Shown here: positions 9,801 to 17,378 of the stretch, piece after piece
Layout of the letters: the number at the start of each line of letters is the position of its first letter
Position numbering within the stretch: position 1 is the first letter of the stretch
Position numbers and translations under genes: made by a program
Source: Sinomonas cellulolyticus
GTDB taxonomy: Bacteria; Actinomycetota; Actinomycetes; Actinomycetales; Micrococcaceae
Assembly (NCBI RefSeq): GCF_014656475.1
Contig: NZ_BNCM01000001.1
Location: forward strand, 372,001-436,000
Length of the DNA: 64,000 bases
Direction: 5' to 3'
Notes under the pieces: generated by a model
Told to the model about the DNA's origin: nothing
Seen by the model: the letters and a program-made list of their open reading frames with translations, nothing else
The model's database searches: none

Positions 9801-10330
9801 AGCACGAGGATGAGGGCGCTGACCCAGTCGGCGCCGAGGATTCTGGCCCCGACGAGTAGGGGAATGGCCGCTGTCTGGACGAGGGCGGGCAGATACTGCG
9901 TGTAGAGGGCGTCCAACCCGTCGAGGCCCCGTCCGGCGAGCACCGCGGTTCCCGCGGCCGACGACGCGATCCGCGTGCCGCCGTCGTCCGCCGGAACGCC
10001 CTGCCCGCCGCTGCCAGGCACGGGCGCGGCGGGACCCGCGAGCCCCGCCTCCACCAGCTGGCCGCGCAGTTCCTCCTTGACACCCGCTGCGGCCCACCGG
10101 CCTGCCGCCACCGTCCCCCACTGCGCTGCCGCACGGAGGAGGATGCCGGCCGCCGCCACGAGGGTCGCCGCTGCGAGGTCCTCCACCCGGGCGCCCGAGG
10201 CGAGACTGGCGATCCCGGAGGCGATCCCCTGCGCCATGAGCGCAAGGCCCACAGCCTTCGCCACGGCGAGGAGGCCCAGGACCACGAGGGCGCGCCGGGT
10301 CGAAGGCCCGAGGGGGATGTCCGGTCTCAC
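6884..10330 (-). CDS. cydDC: Fused thiol-reductant ABC exporter CydDC
   Basis: 1148 residues in one chain: a CydD half (about 1-560) followed by a CydC half (about 590-1148). Each half has a membrane domain and an ABC ATPase. The first ATPase has Walker A GPSGSGKTT, signature LSPGQQRRVAVARG and Walker B LVLLDEPTAHLD. The second has GPSGSGKST, LSGGQRQRLAVARTLL and IVLLDEPTAHLD. In the family the complex exports cysteine/glutathione-type thiols and binds haem, and it is needed to assemble cytochrome bd. It starts at GTG, 10 nt after the cydB stop, with GGAG 4 nt upstream. The fused form is common in actinobacteria. Confidence 0.95.
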   Translation of the reverse strand: MRPDIPLGPSTRRALVVLGLLAVAKAVGLALMAQGIASGIASLASGARVEDLAAATLVAAAGILLRAAAQWGTVAAGRWAAAGVKEELRGQLVEAGLAGPAAPVPGSGGQGVPADDGGTRIASSAAGTAVLAGRGLDGLDALYTQYLPALVQTAAIPLLVGARILGADWVSALILVLTLPLVPVFMVLIGRHTVVAVSEAQQSLLRLGAHLVELAQGLPVLVGLGRAAEQRAALAELSRAYKGRTMATLRVAFLSALALELISTISVAVVAVFIGVRLVYGGMPLEAGLLALILAPECFQPLRDLGAAHHASEDGTEALRRARERIAVPRGTPLLARARADGGGSVTASAHNGACPAPDLRVEGLGVRYDGARHAAAGPVTFTARAGTITLLAGPSGSGKTTVLAAIGGIVRDGAGATVTGTVRRADPARLAWVPQHPQFTEDTVADELELYAGEAWTPSLGESLLTRLGLGGLGGADPSELSPGQQRRVAVARGLARAADGADLVLLDEPTAHLDEASAALVEEAIRTLVPRATVLLVSHEPRTAALADSVVKLAPSTSAPSERFGGAGEADPGSQAARDRREGGAPTHRGWLRMLAAIVRPDAGTYVRAALAGLGAAAAAVALSTLSGWLIVRASEQPPILYLLTAITGVRFFGVARAVLRYRERLVLHSAVLSTLTVLRDRLWGALSARGLSARRLLVPGAALEALIGDAEAVRDQLPRVLHPIATALLVGAGALMAVGIMLPAQVPALAAALVAALVVAPAVALTADRRSAQRLLTGRSAFLARIGQALAAAADLAGNARTATVLGRLRTADARLTLLERRGAGAEGLSQAIVLVATGMAAALTLGAASASGAPATTAAAVLLLQLALAEPLAAASTAVQQLPALRSALGRAAAEESADDAPARPAAASREPAAPGVRLHGVAVGWPGGPDVVSGVDLEAGPGDWVVLAGPSGSGKSTMLALLTGFLTPRRGSADVGGRVAWCPQEAHLFDSTVRGNLAIARGRGNAPSDDELEAALRRVGLLEHVRSLPGGLDARIGSRGSFLSGGQRQRLAVARTLLAGAEIVLLDEPTAHLDPESGLELVAALHRALADRTVIMVTHHASELMAGDTLVELRPGGESSRIPQAAGIGAAPHDGARLARRVG

Positions 10331-10340
10331 GGTGCTCCGC

Positions 10341-11393
10341 CTACGCCTGGCGGCCCGTGACGAGGCGCACGATCGCGGCGGGGACCACCGCGTGGGCGCT
10401 CGGAATGCTGTCCACGCTGAGGCGGCGGCGGAAGACCCAGTACGTCCACGTCTGGTACGCGAGCACGAGCGGAAGGCCGATGAGCGCCACGACCGTCATG
10501 AGGCCCAGCGTGTAGTCGGACGAGGACGCGTTGGCGGCTGTGAGGCTGAAGGCGGGATTGAGCGTGGAGGGCAGCACGACGGGGAAGACCGCCGAGAAGA
10601 CGGCCGCCGCCCCGGCCGCGAGGAACACTGCCAGACTGATGAAGGCCCGGCCCTCCGAGCCGCGCCGGCCCAACGCCCACGCCACGGCCGCAGCGGCCAC
10701 GGCTGCGAGGGTGAGGGCCCAGCTCCACCACTTCCCCGAGTGCAGCTGCACGGCGAGGACCCAGGCCGCGAGCGGGAGGACGGCGAGCGGCACCCAGCGC
10801 ACGAACGCCTTGTGGGCGCGCGCCCTCACCTCGCCCTCGGTCTTGAGGGCGAGGAAGGCCAGGGCGTGCACGAGGGCAAAGGCAACGACCGCGGCCCCGC
10901 CGAGCACGGCGTACCCGTTGAGCCACACGAAGGGACCGCCCACGCGGTCGCCGTTGGCGTCCAGCGGAAGTCCCGTGGTGGTGAGCGCGAGCATCGCGCC
11001 GACGCAGAAGGCGGCCACGCCGGAGCCCAGCGCCAGCGCCCAGTCCCACGCCGCGCGCCAGCTGTCGGAGTGGACCTTCCCGCGGTACTCGATCGCGACG
11101 GCCCGGAAGATGAGGGCCACGAGAGCGATCGTGAGCGGGAGGTAGAGGGCCGAGAAGAGGGAGGCGTACCAGCGCGGGAAGGCCGCGAAGGTGGCGCCGC
11201 CGGCGGTCAGGAGCCAGACCTCGTTGCCGTCCCAGACGGGGCCGATGGTGTTCAGGAGCAGCCGCCGCTCGCGCTCGCTTCGGGCAAACAGCTTCATGTG
11301 CATGCCGACTCCGAGATCGAACCCCTCCAGGAACAGGTAGCCGATCCAGAGGACGGCGATGGCGCAGAACCAGACCGTGGGCAGTGTTTCCAT
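10341..11393 (-). CDS. cydB: Cytochrome bd ubiquinol/menaquinol oxidase subunit II
   Basis: About 350 residues with 8-9 predicted membrane segments. The family N-terminus WFCAIAVLWIGYLFLEGFD is present, with the conserved GPVWDGNEVWLLTAGGATFAA segment split across residues 52-72. It partners CydA in the oxygen-reducing quinol oxidase of the membrane. Two consecutive ATG codons occur. AGGAG lies 6 nt before the second (11393) and only 3 nt before the first (11396), so I chose the second. It sits 9 nt after cydA and 10 nt before cydDC, so the three genes form an operon. Confidence 0.95.
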   Translation of the reverse strand: METLPTVWFCAIAVLWIGYLFLEGFDLGVGMHMKLFARSERERRLLLNTIGPVWDGNEVWLLTAGGATFAAFPRWYASLFSALYLPLTIALVALIFRAVAIEYRGKVHSDSWRAAWDWALALGSGVAAFCVGAMLALTTTGLPLDANGDRVGGPFVWLNGYAVLGGAAVVAFALVHALAFLALKTEGEVRARAHKAFVRWVPLAVLPLAAWVLAVQLHSGKWWSWALTLAAVAAAAVAWALGRRGSEGRAFISLAVFLAAGAAAVFSAVFPVVLPSTLNPAFSLTAANASSSDYTLGLMTVVALIGLPLVLAYQTWTYWVFRRRLSVDSIPSAHAVVPAAIVRLVTGRQA

Positions 11394-11402
11394 CATGCGC
11401 TC

Positions 11403-13046
11403 CTAGTAGGCGAAGGCCAGGACGTCGTCGGCGGACTTGGCGGTCCCGTCGGGCCCCGAGCCGGCGTCCGGCCCGTCGTCGTGCTCCGCCGAGCCGTGGG
11501 CGAGTTCGGGCATTGCGGAGGCCACGCCGCCGCGGGTGTAGGTGACGAGCAGACGGACCTCGACCACCATGAGCGCGGCGTAGACGAGGGTCAGCACGAT
11601 GAGCGAGGTGAGGATCTCTCCCGCGGTGACCCCCGGGGAGACCGCAGCAGCCGTGAACATGAAGACCTGGTCCACGCTCCCCGCCATCGCCGGGTTGGGC
11701 GCGACCACGAACGGCTGCCGCCCCATCTCCGTGAAGATCCATCCGGCGGCGTTCGCGCCGAACGGCGCGAGGATGCCCAGCACGGCCAGCCGCATGAGCC
11801 AGCGGGACGCCGGCACGGTCCCCGATCGTGTGACGATGAGCGCCACGAGTGCGGCCAGCGCGGCGAGCGCGCCGAATCCGATCATGGCCCGGAAACCCCA
11901 GTAGGTGACCTCCATGACGGGCACGTAGTTGATGGGCTGCCCAGCACGGTCGCCGTAGATCGGATTGTCGGGCAGGGACGTCCCGTAGGCCTTCTTGTAC
12001 TGGTCCTGGAGGCTGTTCACGCCCTTGATGTCCGTGGTGAAGTCGTTGTGGGCCAGGAAGGAGAGCAGGCCCGGGATCTCGATCACGGCGGCGACGTCGG
12101 TGCAGTCCTTGGATCCGAGGTTGCCCACCGAGAGGACCGAGAAGCTCGTGCCGTCGTGGCATGCCGCCTCGGCCGCCGCCATCTTCATGGGCTGCTGCTC
12201 GAACATGAGCTTGCCCTGCAGGTCGCCCGTGATGGCCGTGCCGGCGAAGGAGATCATGGCCACGAGGGCGCCGATCCGCAGCGACGTGATCCAGACGGCG
12301 TGGTCGGTCCTGTCGCGTCCCGGCACGCCCGCGGCCTCACCCACGACGACGCGCTCCCGGCTCCGAAGCCGGCCCCCGCGGCGCGTGGTCTCGACGGTCT
12401 CCACGGTGTCGATGCCGTCATGCCGGCGCCGCCACAGGTGGTACCAGGAGATCCCGAGCAGGAAGGCCCCGGCCACGCCGAGGGCGCCGAGGAGGGTGTG
12501 CGGGACGGCGACCAGCGCGGTGTTGTTGGTGAATACCGCCCACGCGTCGGTCATGACCGGCCGGCCGTCGACGACGGTGACCCCCACCGGGTGCTGCATC
12601 CAGCTGTTGGCGACGATGATGAAGTACGCGGAGACGGCCGAGCCGACCACCGCGATCCACAGTGCTGCGAGGTGGAGTCCCGGGCGCAGGAGCTTCCAGC
12701 CGAAGATCCACAGGCCCAGGAAGGTGGACTCGACGAAGAACGCCAGAAGTGCCTCCATGGCCAGCGGAGCGCCGAAGACGTCTCCCACGAACCGGCTGTA
12801 CTCGCTCCAGGCCATGCCGAACTGGAACTCCTGGACGATGCCGGTGGCCACGCCCATGATGAAGTTGATGAGGAAGAGCTTGCCCCAGAACTTGGTCATC
12901 CTGAGGAACTCGACGCGGCCCGTACGGAACCAGACGGTCTGGAGGACTGCCACGACCAGCCCCAGGCCAATGGTCAGGGGCACCATCATGAAGTGGTAGA
13001 CCGTGGTGATCCCGAACTGCCAGCGTGCAATTTCCAATGCGTCCAC
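11403..13046 (-). CDS. cydA: Cytochrome bd oxidase subunit I
   Basis: 547 residues, the haem-bearing subunit of the high-affinity terminal oxidase. Visible haem ligands are His18 (TTVYHFMMVP), His183 (VAVPHTLLG) and the Met in YWGFRAMIGFG. The quinol-binding Q-loop (GDLQGKLMFEQQ onward) is of the short type, and the GRQP motif is followed by FVV. The C-terminal tail is Asp/Gly-rich and hydrophilic. It starts at GTG, with GGGAG 5 nt upstream; the ATG at 13050 is out of frame. Two BlaI-type dyads lie 30-70 nt upstream, so the operon is probably repressed by the divergent BlaI-family gene. Confidence 0.96.
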   Translation of the reverse strand: MDALEIARWQFGITTVYHFMMVPLTIGLGLVVAVLQTVWFRTGRVEFLRMTKFWGKLFLINFIMGVATGIVQEFQFGMAWSEYSRFVGDVFGAPLAMEALLAFFVESTFLGLWIFGWKLLRPGLHLAALWIAVVGSAVSAYFIIVANSWMQHPVGVTVVDGRPVMTDAWAVFTNNTALVAVPHTLLGALGVAGAFLLGISWYHLWRRRHDGIDTVETVETTRRGGRLRSRERVVVGEAAGVPGRDRTDHAVWITSLRIGALVAMISFAGTAITGDLQGKLMFEQQPMKMAAAEAACHDGTSFSVLSVGNLGSKDCTDVAAVIEIPGLLSFLAHNDFTTDIKGVNSLQDQYKKAYGTSLPDNPIYGDRAGQPINYVPVMEVTYWGFRAMIGFGALAALAALVALIVTRSGTVPASRWLMRLAVLGILAPFGANAAGWIFTEMGRQPFVVAPNPAMAGSVDQVFMFTAAAVSPGVTAGEILTSLIVLTLVYAALMVVEVRLLVTYTRGGVASAMPELAHGSAEHDDGPDAGSGPDGTAKSADDVLAFAY

Positions 13047-13075
13047 GCATGCTCCCGGTTCTGCCCGAAGTTAGC

Positions 13076-13092
13076 TTCTACGGTCTGTAGAA
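13076..13092. promoter_or_regulatory. BlaI/MecI-type operator 1
   Basis: Perfect dyad TTCTAC-GGTCT-GTAGAA, 30 nt upstream of the cydA start. It resembles the TACA/TGTA half-sites known for BlaI/MecI repressors and lies beside a BlaI-family gene. Its centre is 24 bp from operator 2. Confidence 0.8.
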
Positions 13093-13099
13093 ATACTAC

Positions 13100-13116
13100 T
13101 TCTACAAAGTGTAGAA
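13100..13116. promoter_or_regulatory. BlaI/MecI-type operator 2
   Basis: Perfect dyad TTCTAC-AAAGT-GTAGAA, with the same arms and 5-bp spacer as operator 1. On the minus strand it overlaps a TTGTAG that could be the cydA -35 element, so binding here would block cydA transcription. Confidence 0.8.
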
Positions 13117-13209
13117 CATGGGCGCCTGCACCATGGGTCCTCTTCGGAGTGAGACCCGTCTCGGCCTTCCAGCTCAGAGCGAACAGTTCCGCGCGCCTCC
13201 CCCAAAAGG

Positions 13210-13226
13210 TTCTACATCGCGTAGAA
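13210..13226. promoter_or_regulatory. BlaI/MecI-type operator 3
   Basis: Perfect dyad TTCTAC-ATCGC-GTAGAA, 58 nt before the blaI-like start. Its right arm overlaps TAGAAT (13222-13227), a plausible -10 element for the repressor gene, which suggests autoregulation. Confidence 0.8.
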
Positions 13227-13284
13227 TGGTGGAAGGCGCACCAGCGGTTGGCGCGCCGGATCGCATGTGAGGACGTAACACGAC

Positions 13285-13656
13285 ATGGCAAGCCTTGGTG
13301 AACTCGAGCGTTCGGTGATGGACCTCCTGTGGACCGCCCCCGAGGCCTCTACCGCGAATGACCTGCGGGACCGCCTGGCCCAGAGCGAGAGCCAAGGGCA
13401 GGAGGGCAAGGATCTCGCCGTGACCACGGTGCTGACCGTCCTGTCGCGGCTCGAGAAGAAGGGGCTCGTGGAGCGCGAGCGCGGCACGCGGCCCCACCGC
13501 TACCGTGCCGTCTCCACCCGCGAGGACCACACGGCCCGCCTCATGCACGAGGCGCTCGGCACCGCTCCGGACCGCGAGGCCGTGCTCGCACGCTTCATCG
13601 GCTCCGTGACGGAGTCCGAGGCCGCCACGCTCCGCAGGCTCCTGGCCCGCGGCTGA
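13285..13656 (+). CDS. BlaI/MecI/CopY family transcriptional repressor
   Basis: 123 residues. An N-terminal winged helix (LGELERSVMDLLW, recognition region TTVLTVLSRLEKKGLVERE, wing RPHRYRAV) is followed by a short C-terminal dimerisation helix region. Family members bind TACA/TGTA dyads as dimers and are inactivated by cleavage triggered by an M56 (BlaR1-like) protease. Exactly such a protease gene follows 20 nt downstream. Three matching dyads precede the gene, so it probably represses itself and the divergent cydA operon. GAGGA lies 11 nt before the ATG. No beta-lactamase or penicillin-binding protein gene is in the window. Confidence 0.92.
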   Translation: MASLGELERSVMDLLWTAPEASTANDLRDRLAQSESQGQEGKDLAVTTVLTVLSRLEKKGLVERERGTRPHRYRAVSTREDHTARLMHEALGTAPDREAVLARFIGSVTESEAATLRRLLARG

Positions 13657-13676
13657 TCGCCTCGGGCGAAGCGCGC

Positions 13677-14657
13677 GTGCTCGCGACCTCGTACCTGCTC
13701 GCCCTGCTGGCGGTCCTGCTCGCATGGCCGGTCCCGGTCGCGCTCTCGCGCGCCCAATGGCCCGCACGCTCCCCCTTCGCCGCCATGGTCCTGTGGCAGT
13801 CGATCGCGCTCGCCGGCGGCCTCTCGATGATCGGCGCGATGCTCGTCTACGGCCTGTCGCCCCTCGGGGACAGCCTCATCGGCGCGATCCGGCGGGCCGT
13901 GACGATCGTTCTCGAGAACGAGGCCCCCGACGAGCTCCACTTCTGGCACCTGTTCGCGCTCAGTGCCGCGGCGCTGCTGAGCGTGCACCTCGTCTTCACG
14001 CTCCTTCTCACCTACGCGCGCATCGTGGCCCAGCGCCGCAGGCACCGAGAGCTCCTGTCCCTGCTCAGCTCCCCCTCCGGGGCCCTCGAACGGACCTGGG
14101 TCATCAACCATCCCGCCCCGGTCGCCTACTGCCTCCCCGGCGGCTCCCGCTCCGTCACCGTCCTCTCTGACGGCCTCATGGAAACCCTCGCGCCCGAAGA
14201 GCTCCGAGCCGTCGTGGGCCACGAGAGGGCCCACCTTACCCAGCGCCACCACCTCCTCCTGTGGGCCTTCGAGGCTTGGCGGTCCGCGCTCCCCTGGCTG
14301 CCCACCACACGACTGGCCCGGGAGGCCGTCAACGCGCTCGTCGAGATGCTCGCCGACGACGTCGCTCGGCGTACCGTGTCCGACGATGTGCTGGTCCGTG
14401 CCATCGCCCTCGTGGCGGTCGGCGACGTGGCAGGCGGGGAAGCCTCGGCGCCGGGACGCGGCGGCGGCGCGGCCCCCGGCGGAGGCCTCGTGACCGGCGC
14501 CTTCGATACGGATGGCGTGGATATCGCCGGCCGCCTCAGCAGGCTCCTGACGCCGCGGCCCCCGCTGGGCGCTGGCGCCACGGGAGCCGTCCTGGCCGCG
14601 AGCCTGCTGCTCCTCGCGGCACCCACCGTCCTGCTCGTCGCGCCGGGACTCGTCTAG
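13677..14657 (+). CDS. M56 family metalloprotease (BlaR1-like, no penicillin sensor)
   Basis: 326 residues from a GTG start. Membrane segments are visible at about 5-22, 35-60, 80-105 and at the C-terminus. The zinc site is HERAH in VVGHERAHLTQRHH, with the third ligand probably the Glu in VNALVEMLADDVA. In BlaR1/MecR1 this domain cleaves, or triggers cleavage of, the BlaI repressor. Here the chain ends after the protease and last membrane helix, and the extracytoplasmic penicillin-binding domain is absent. The signal sensed must therefore be something other than a covalent beta-lactam. It is encoded 20 nt after the repressor, evidently in one operon. Confidence 0.9.
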   Translation: MLATSYLLALLAVLLAWPVPVALSRAQWPARSPFAAMVLWQSIALAGGLSMIGAMLVYGLSPLGDSLIGAIRRAVTIVLENEAPDELHFWHLFALSAAALLSVHLVFTLLLTYARIVAQRRRHRELLSLLSSPSGALERTWVINHPAPVAYCLPGGSRSVTVLSDGLMETLAPEELRAVVGHERAHLTQRHHLLLWAFEAWRSALPWLPTTRLAREAVNALVEMLADDVARRTVSDDVLVRAIALVAVGDVAGGEASAPGRGGGAAPGGGLVTGAFDTDGVDIAGRLSRLLTPRPPLGAGATGAVLAASLLLLAAPTVLLVAPGLV

Positions 14658-14680
14658 TCCCGAACTCTCGCGCGACCCGG

Positions 14681-16786
14681 CTAAGCGTCGATCTGCTCGC
14701 GGTCCAGCTGCGCGCTGCCTGCCACGATGAAGTCCTTCCGCGGTGCCACGTCAGAGCCCATGAGCAGCTCGAAGACCTGCTCCGCCCGCTGGGCGCTCTC
14801 GATCGTCACGCGGCGGAGGCTGCGGTGCCGGGGGTCCATAGTGGTCTCCGCCAGCTGATCGGCGTCCATCTCGCCCAGGCCCTTGTAGCGCTGGACCGGT
14901 TCCTTGTGCTTGCGCCCCTCGGACTCAAGGCGTGCCAGCACGCGGTGCAGCTCTGCGTCCGAATAGGTGTACACCATCTCATTCGCCTTGGACCCGGGGT
15001 TGATGACCTCGACGCGGTGGAGGGGAGGAACGGCTGCGAACACCCGGCCGGCCTCGACCATAGGACGCATGTACCGGAAGAACAGGGTCAGCAGGAGCGT
15101 GCGGATGTGGGCGCCGTCGACGTCGGCGTCGGTCATGAGCACCACGCGGCCATAGCGCGCGGCGCTGATGTCGAAGCTCCGGCCGGAGCCGGCGCCGACC
15201 ACCTGGATGAGCGCCGCGCACTCGGCGTTCGAGAGCATGTCCCCGACCGAGGCCTTCTGGACATTGAGGATCTTGCCCCGGATGGGCAGGAGCGCCTGGA
15301 ACTCGCTCGAGCGGGCGTGGCGTGCCGTGCCGAGTGCGGAGTCACCCTCAACGATGAACAGCTCCGAGCGTGCCGTGTCGTCCGTGCGGCAATCGATGAG
15401 CTTGGCAGGCAGCGTCGAGGTCTCGAGCGCCGTCTTGCGCCGCTGCGTCTCCTTGTGGACGCGCGCGGTGATTCGCGACTTCATCTCGTTGACGACCTTC
15501 TCCAGGAGCACGGAGCTCTGGTTCTTGTCGCCGCGGGCCGTCGAGGAGAGCTTCGCCGTGAGCTCCTTCTCGACCACTCTGGAGACGATCTGGCGCACCG
15601 CGGGGGTGCCGAGGATCTCCTTGGTCTGGCCCTCGAACTGGGGCTCGGCGAGGCGCACCGTGAGGACGGCGGTCATTCCCGCGAGCACGTCGTCCTTCTC
15701 GAGCTTGTCGTTGCCCGCCTTGAGCTTGCGCGCGTTGGCCTCGACGGCCTTACGGAACACCTTGAGCAGCGCCGCCTCGAAGCCCGACTGGTGGGTGCCG
15801 CCCTTGGGGGTGGCGATGATGTTCACGAAGGTGCGCAGGGTGGTCTCGTAACCGACCCCCCACCGCAGCGCGACGTCGACCTCGCACGAGCGCTCCACTT
15901 CCGCGATCCGCGAATGGCCCTTCTCGTCGAGCACCGGCACGGTCTCGGAGAACGTCCCGGCGCCGTGCAGCCGCCAGACCTCGGTGACGGGCGCGTCGAT
16001 GGCCAGGTAGTCGACGAACTCCGCGATGCCGCCGTCGTGGTGGAACACCTCCTCGTGCGGGCCCTCGGCGCCCGGGGTCCCCGCGAGCCTGCGCTCATCG
16101 CGCACCGTGATCCGCAGGCCGGGCACGAGGAACGATGTCTGGCGGGCGCGCGTGACGAGCTCGTCGTAGGAGAACTTGGCGTCCGGGGTGAAGATCTGCC
16201 CATCCGACCAGTAGCGGATCCTCGTTCCGGTCACGCCCCGCTTCGCCTTGCCCACCACGTCGAGGACCGAGTCGTCCACGAAGGGCTCGAAGGGGGACGA
16301 CGGCGCCGGGCGCCCCGCGTCCCGGAACCGCCCGGGCTCGCCCCGGCGGAAGGACATCTGGTAGGTCTTGCCTCCGCGGTCCACCTGGACGTCGAGGCGT
16401 GCGGACAGCGCGTTGACCACGGACGCGCCGACGCCGTGGAGGCCGCCGGAGGCCGTATACGAGCCACCGCCGAACTTGCCCCCGGCATGCAGCTTCGTGA
16501 AGACGACCTCGACGCCCGAGAGACCGGTCTTGGGCTCGACGTCCACCGGAATGCCGCGGCCGTCGTCGTGCACCTCGACGGAGCCGTCGGCATGGAGGAT
16601 CACCGCGATCTCGTGCCCGAAGCCGGCCAGCGCCTCGTCGACCGAGTTGTCGATGATCTCCCAGAGGCAGTGCATGAGGCCGCGCGAGTCGGTGGATCCG
16701 ATGTACATGCCCGGCCGCTTGCGGACGGCCTCGAGGCCCTCAAGGACCGACAGGTGCCGGGCGGTGTATTCAGAACTCGGTGTCAC
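14681..16786 (-). CDS. parE: DNA topoisomerase IV subunit B
   Basis: 701 residues. The ATPase subunit of the type II topoisomerase whose A subunit is at 3725-6289. An N-terminal GHKL ATPase (EIIDNSVDEAL, DDGRGIPVDV, GGLHGVGASVVNAL) is followed by the transducer and a TOPRIM domain with EGDSALGTA and DADVDGAHIRTLLL. The start is GTG at 16786, where GAAGGAG lies 10 nt upstream. The reading frame stays open further upstream but has no matching homology. The gene ends 23 nt from the convergent M56 gene, with no clear terminator. Confidence 0.92.
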   Translation of the reverse strand: MTPSSEYTARHLSVLEGLEAVRKRPGMYIGSTDSRGLMHCLWEIIDNSVDEALAGFGHEIAVILHADGSVEVHDDGRGIPVDVEPKTGLSGVEVVFTKLHAGGKFGGGSYTASGGLHGVGASVVNALSARLDVQVDRGGKTYQMSFRRGEPGRFRDAGRPAPSSPFEPFVDDSVLDVVGKAKRGVTGTRIRYWSDGQIFTPDAKFSYDELVTRARQTSFLVPGLRITVRDERRLAGTPGAEGPHEEVFHHDGGIAEFVDYLAIDAPVTEVWRLHGAGTFSETVPVLDEKGHSRIAEVERSCEVDVALRWGVGYETTLRTFVNIIATPKGGTHQSGFEAALLKVFRKAVEANARKLKAGNDKLEKDDVLAGMTAVLTVRLAEPQFEGQTKEILGTPAVRQIVSRVVEKELTAKLSSTARGDKNQSSVLLEKVVNEMKSRITARVHKETQRRKTALETSTLPAKLIDCRTDDTARSELFIVEGDSALGTARHARSSEFQALLPIRGKILNVQKASVGDMLSNAECAALIQVVGAGSGRSFDISAARYGRVVLMTDADVDGAHIRTLLLTLFFRYMRPMVEAGRVFAAVPPLHRVEVINPGSKANEMVYTYSDAELHRVLARLESEGRKHKEPVQRYKGLGEMDADQLAETTMDPRHRSLRRVTIESAQRAEQVFELLMGSDVAPRKDFIVAGSAQLDREQIDA

Positions 16787-16825
16787 GCGCGCGGCACTCC
16801 TTCGGTGGGACGGGTCTTCAGCCAG

Positions 16826-16851
16826 ACTGTGCTCCGGCGGGACGGCACAGT
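16826..16851. promoter_or_regulatory. Inverted repeat upstream of parE
   Basis: Arms ACTGTGC and GCACAGT are separated by 12 bp, about 40 nt upstream of the parE GTG. One arm overlaps TACTGT, a possible parE -10 hexamer (minus strand, 16847-16852). The dyad could be an operator or a leader hairpin; its identity is unknown. Confidence 0.3.
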
Positions 16852-16980
16852 ACAAGACAAGACTAGTGGCCCAGCGGATCGGTCCTGTGAACGCCGCCCG
16901 TCGGCGCACTGACCTGTCGCCGAAGCGCGGACCACCACTTGGCCTCTGTTGCCGAACCGCAATACGCCCCGAGCGAAAGT

Positions 16981-16995
16981 TGCCAATCCTTGGCA
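16981..16995. promoter_or_regulatory. Perfect 15-bp palindrome upstream of the DUF7455 gene
   Basis: TGCCAATCCTTGGCA (arms of 6, spacer of 3) lies 72 nt before the DUF7455 start, near TTAGAT (17017-17022), a possible -10. It looks like an operator for a dimeric regulator. I cannot name the regulator. Confidence 0.35.
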
Positions 16996-17067
16996 CAAAA
17001 CGACGAAGCGCCGGTGTTAGATGTAGTGAACCGCGTGAAGCACCGCGTGAAAGCTGAGGAGGCTGAG

Positions 17068-17289
17068 ATGACTGCAGCACTTGCCGATCCGATTCTGACC
17101 GCCGTCGACCGCTGCGACCGCTGTGGCGCCCAAGCCTATGTGCGAGTCGTCTTGGAGGCGTCGGGAGGCGAACTCCAGTTCTGTGCGCACCATGCGCGCG
17201 CTGTGGAGTCGACGCTGCGCCCCTTGGCGTCCGTGTGGCACGACGAGACGAGCCGACTGACCGACCCGGTCGCCCTCGCCGAGGACTGA
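17068..17289 (+). CDS. DUF7455 small zinc-ribbon-like protein
   Basis: 73 residues. CDRCGA near residue 15 and CAHHA near residue 43 supply Cys/His ligands for one zinc, as expected for DUF7455. Small proteins of this family are common next to principal sigma factor genes in actinobacteria; the function is unknown. The start is the ATG at 17068, preceded 5 nt upstream by a strong GAGGAGG. A longer open frame back to 16939 is not supported by a ribosome-binding site. The protein has no membrane segment and is probably cytoplasmic. Confidence 0.85.
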   Translation: MTAALADPILTAVDRCDRCGAQAYVRVVLEASGGELQFCAHHARAVESTLRPLASVWHDETSRLTDPVALAED

Positions 17290-17337
17290 TGCCTCGCTGA
17301 GGCACGGCCCCGGCGGCCGACGCAGGCCGGGAACTGG

Positions 17338-17378
17338 AAGAGGGCCCGGACACCTTCGAAAGGTGTCCGGGCCCTCTT
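17338..17378. terminator. Strong bidirectional hairpin terminator
   Basis: Perfect 19-bp stem (17338-17356 with 17360-17378) and a 3-nt loop, ending in CTCTT on the plus strand and the equivalent on the minus strand. It lies between the convergent DUF7455 and sigA genes. Confidence 0.9.

Noticed and set aside
9975..13301. 1108-codon open frame on the plus strand opposite cydDC-cydB-cydA
   Set aside because: The translation is low-complexity His/Asp/Gly/Arg text with no domain, and the opposite strand encodes three clear oxidase/exporter proteins.
16787..17353. In-frame extension of parE by 189 codons upstream of the GTG at 16786
   Set aside because: It has no homology to type II topoisomerases and would overlap the well-supported DUF7455 gene. 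The GTG at 16786 has a good ribosome-binding site.
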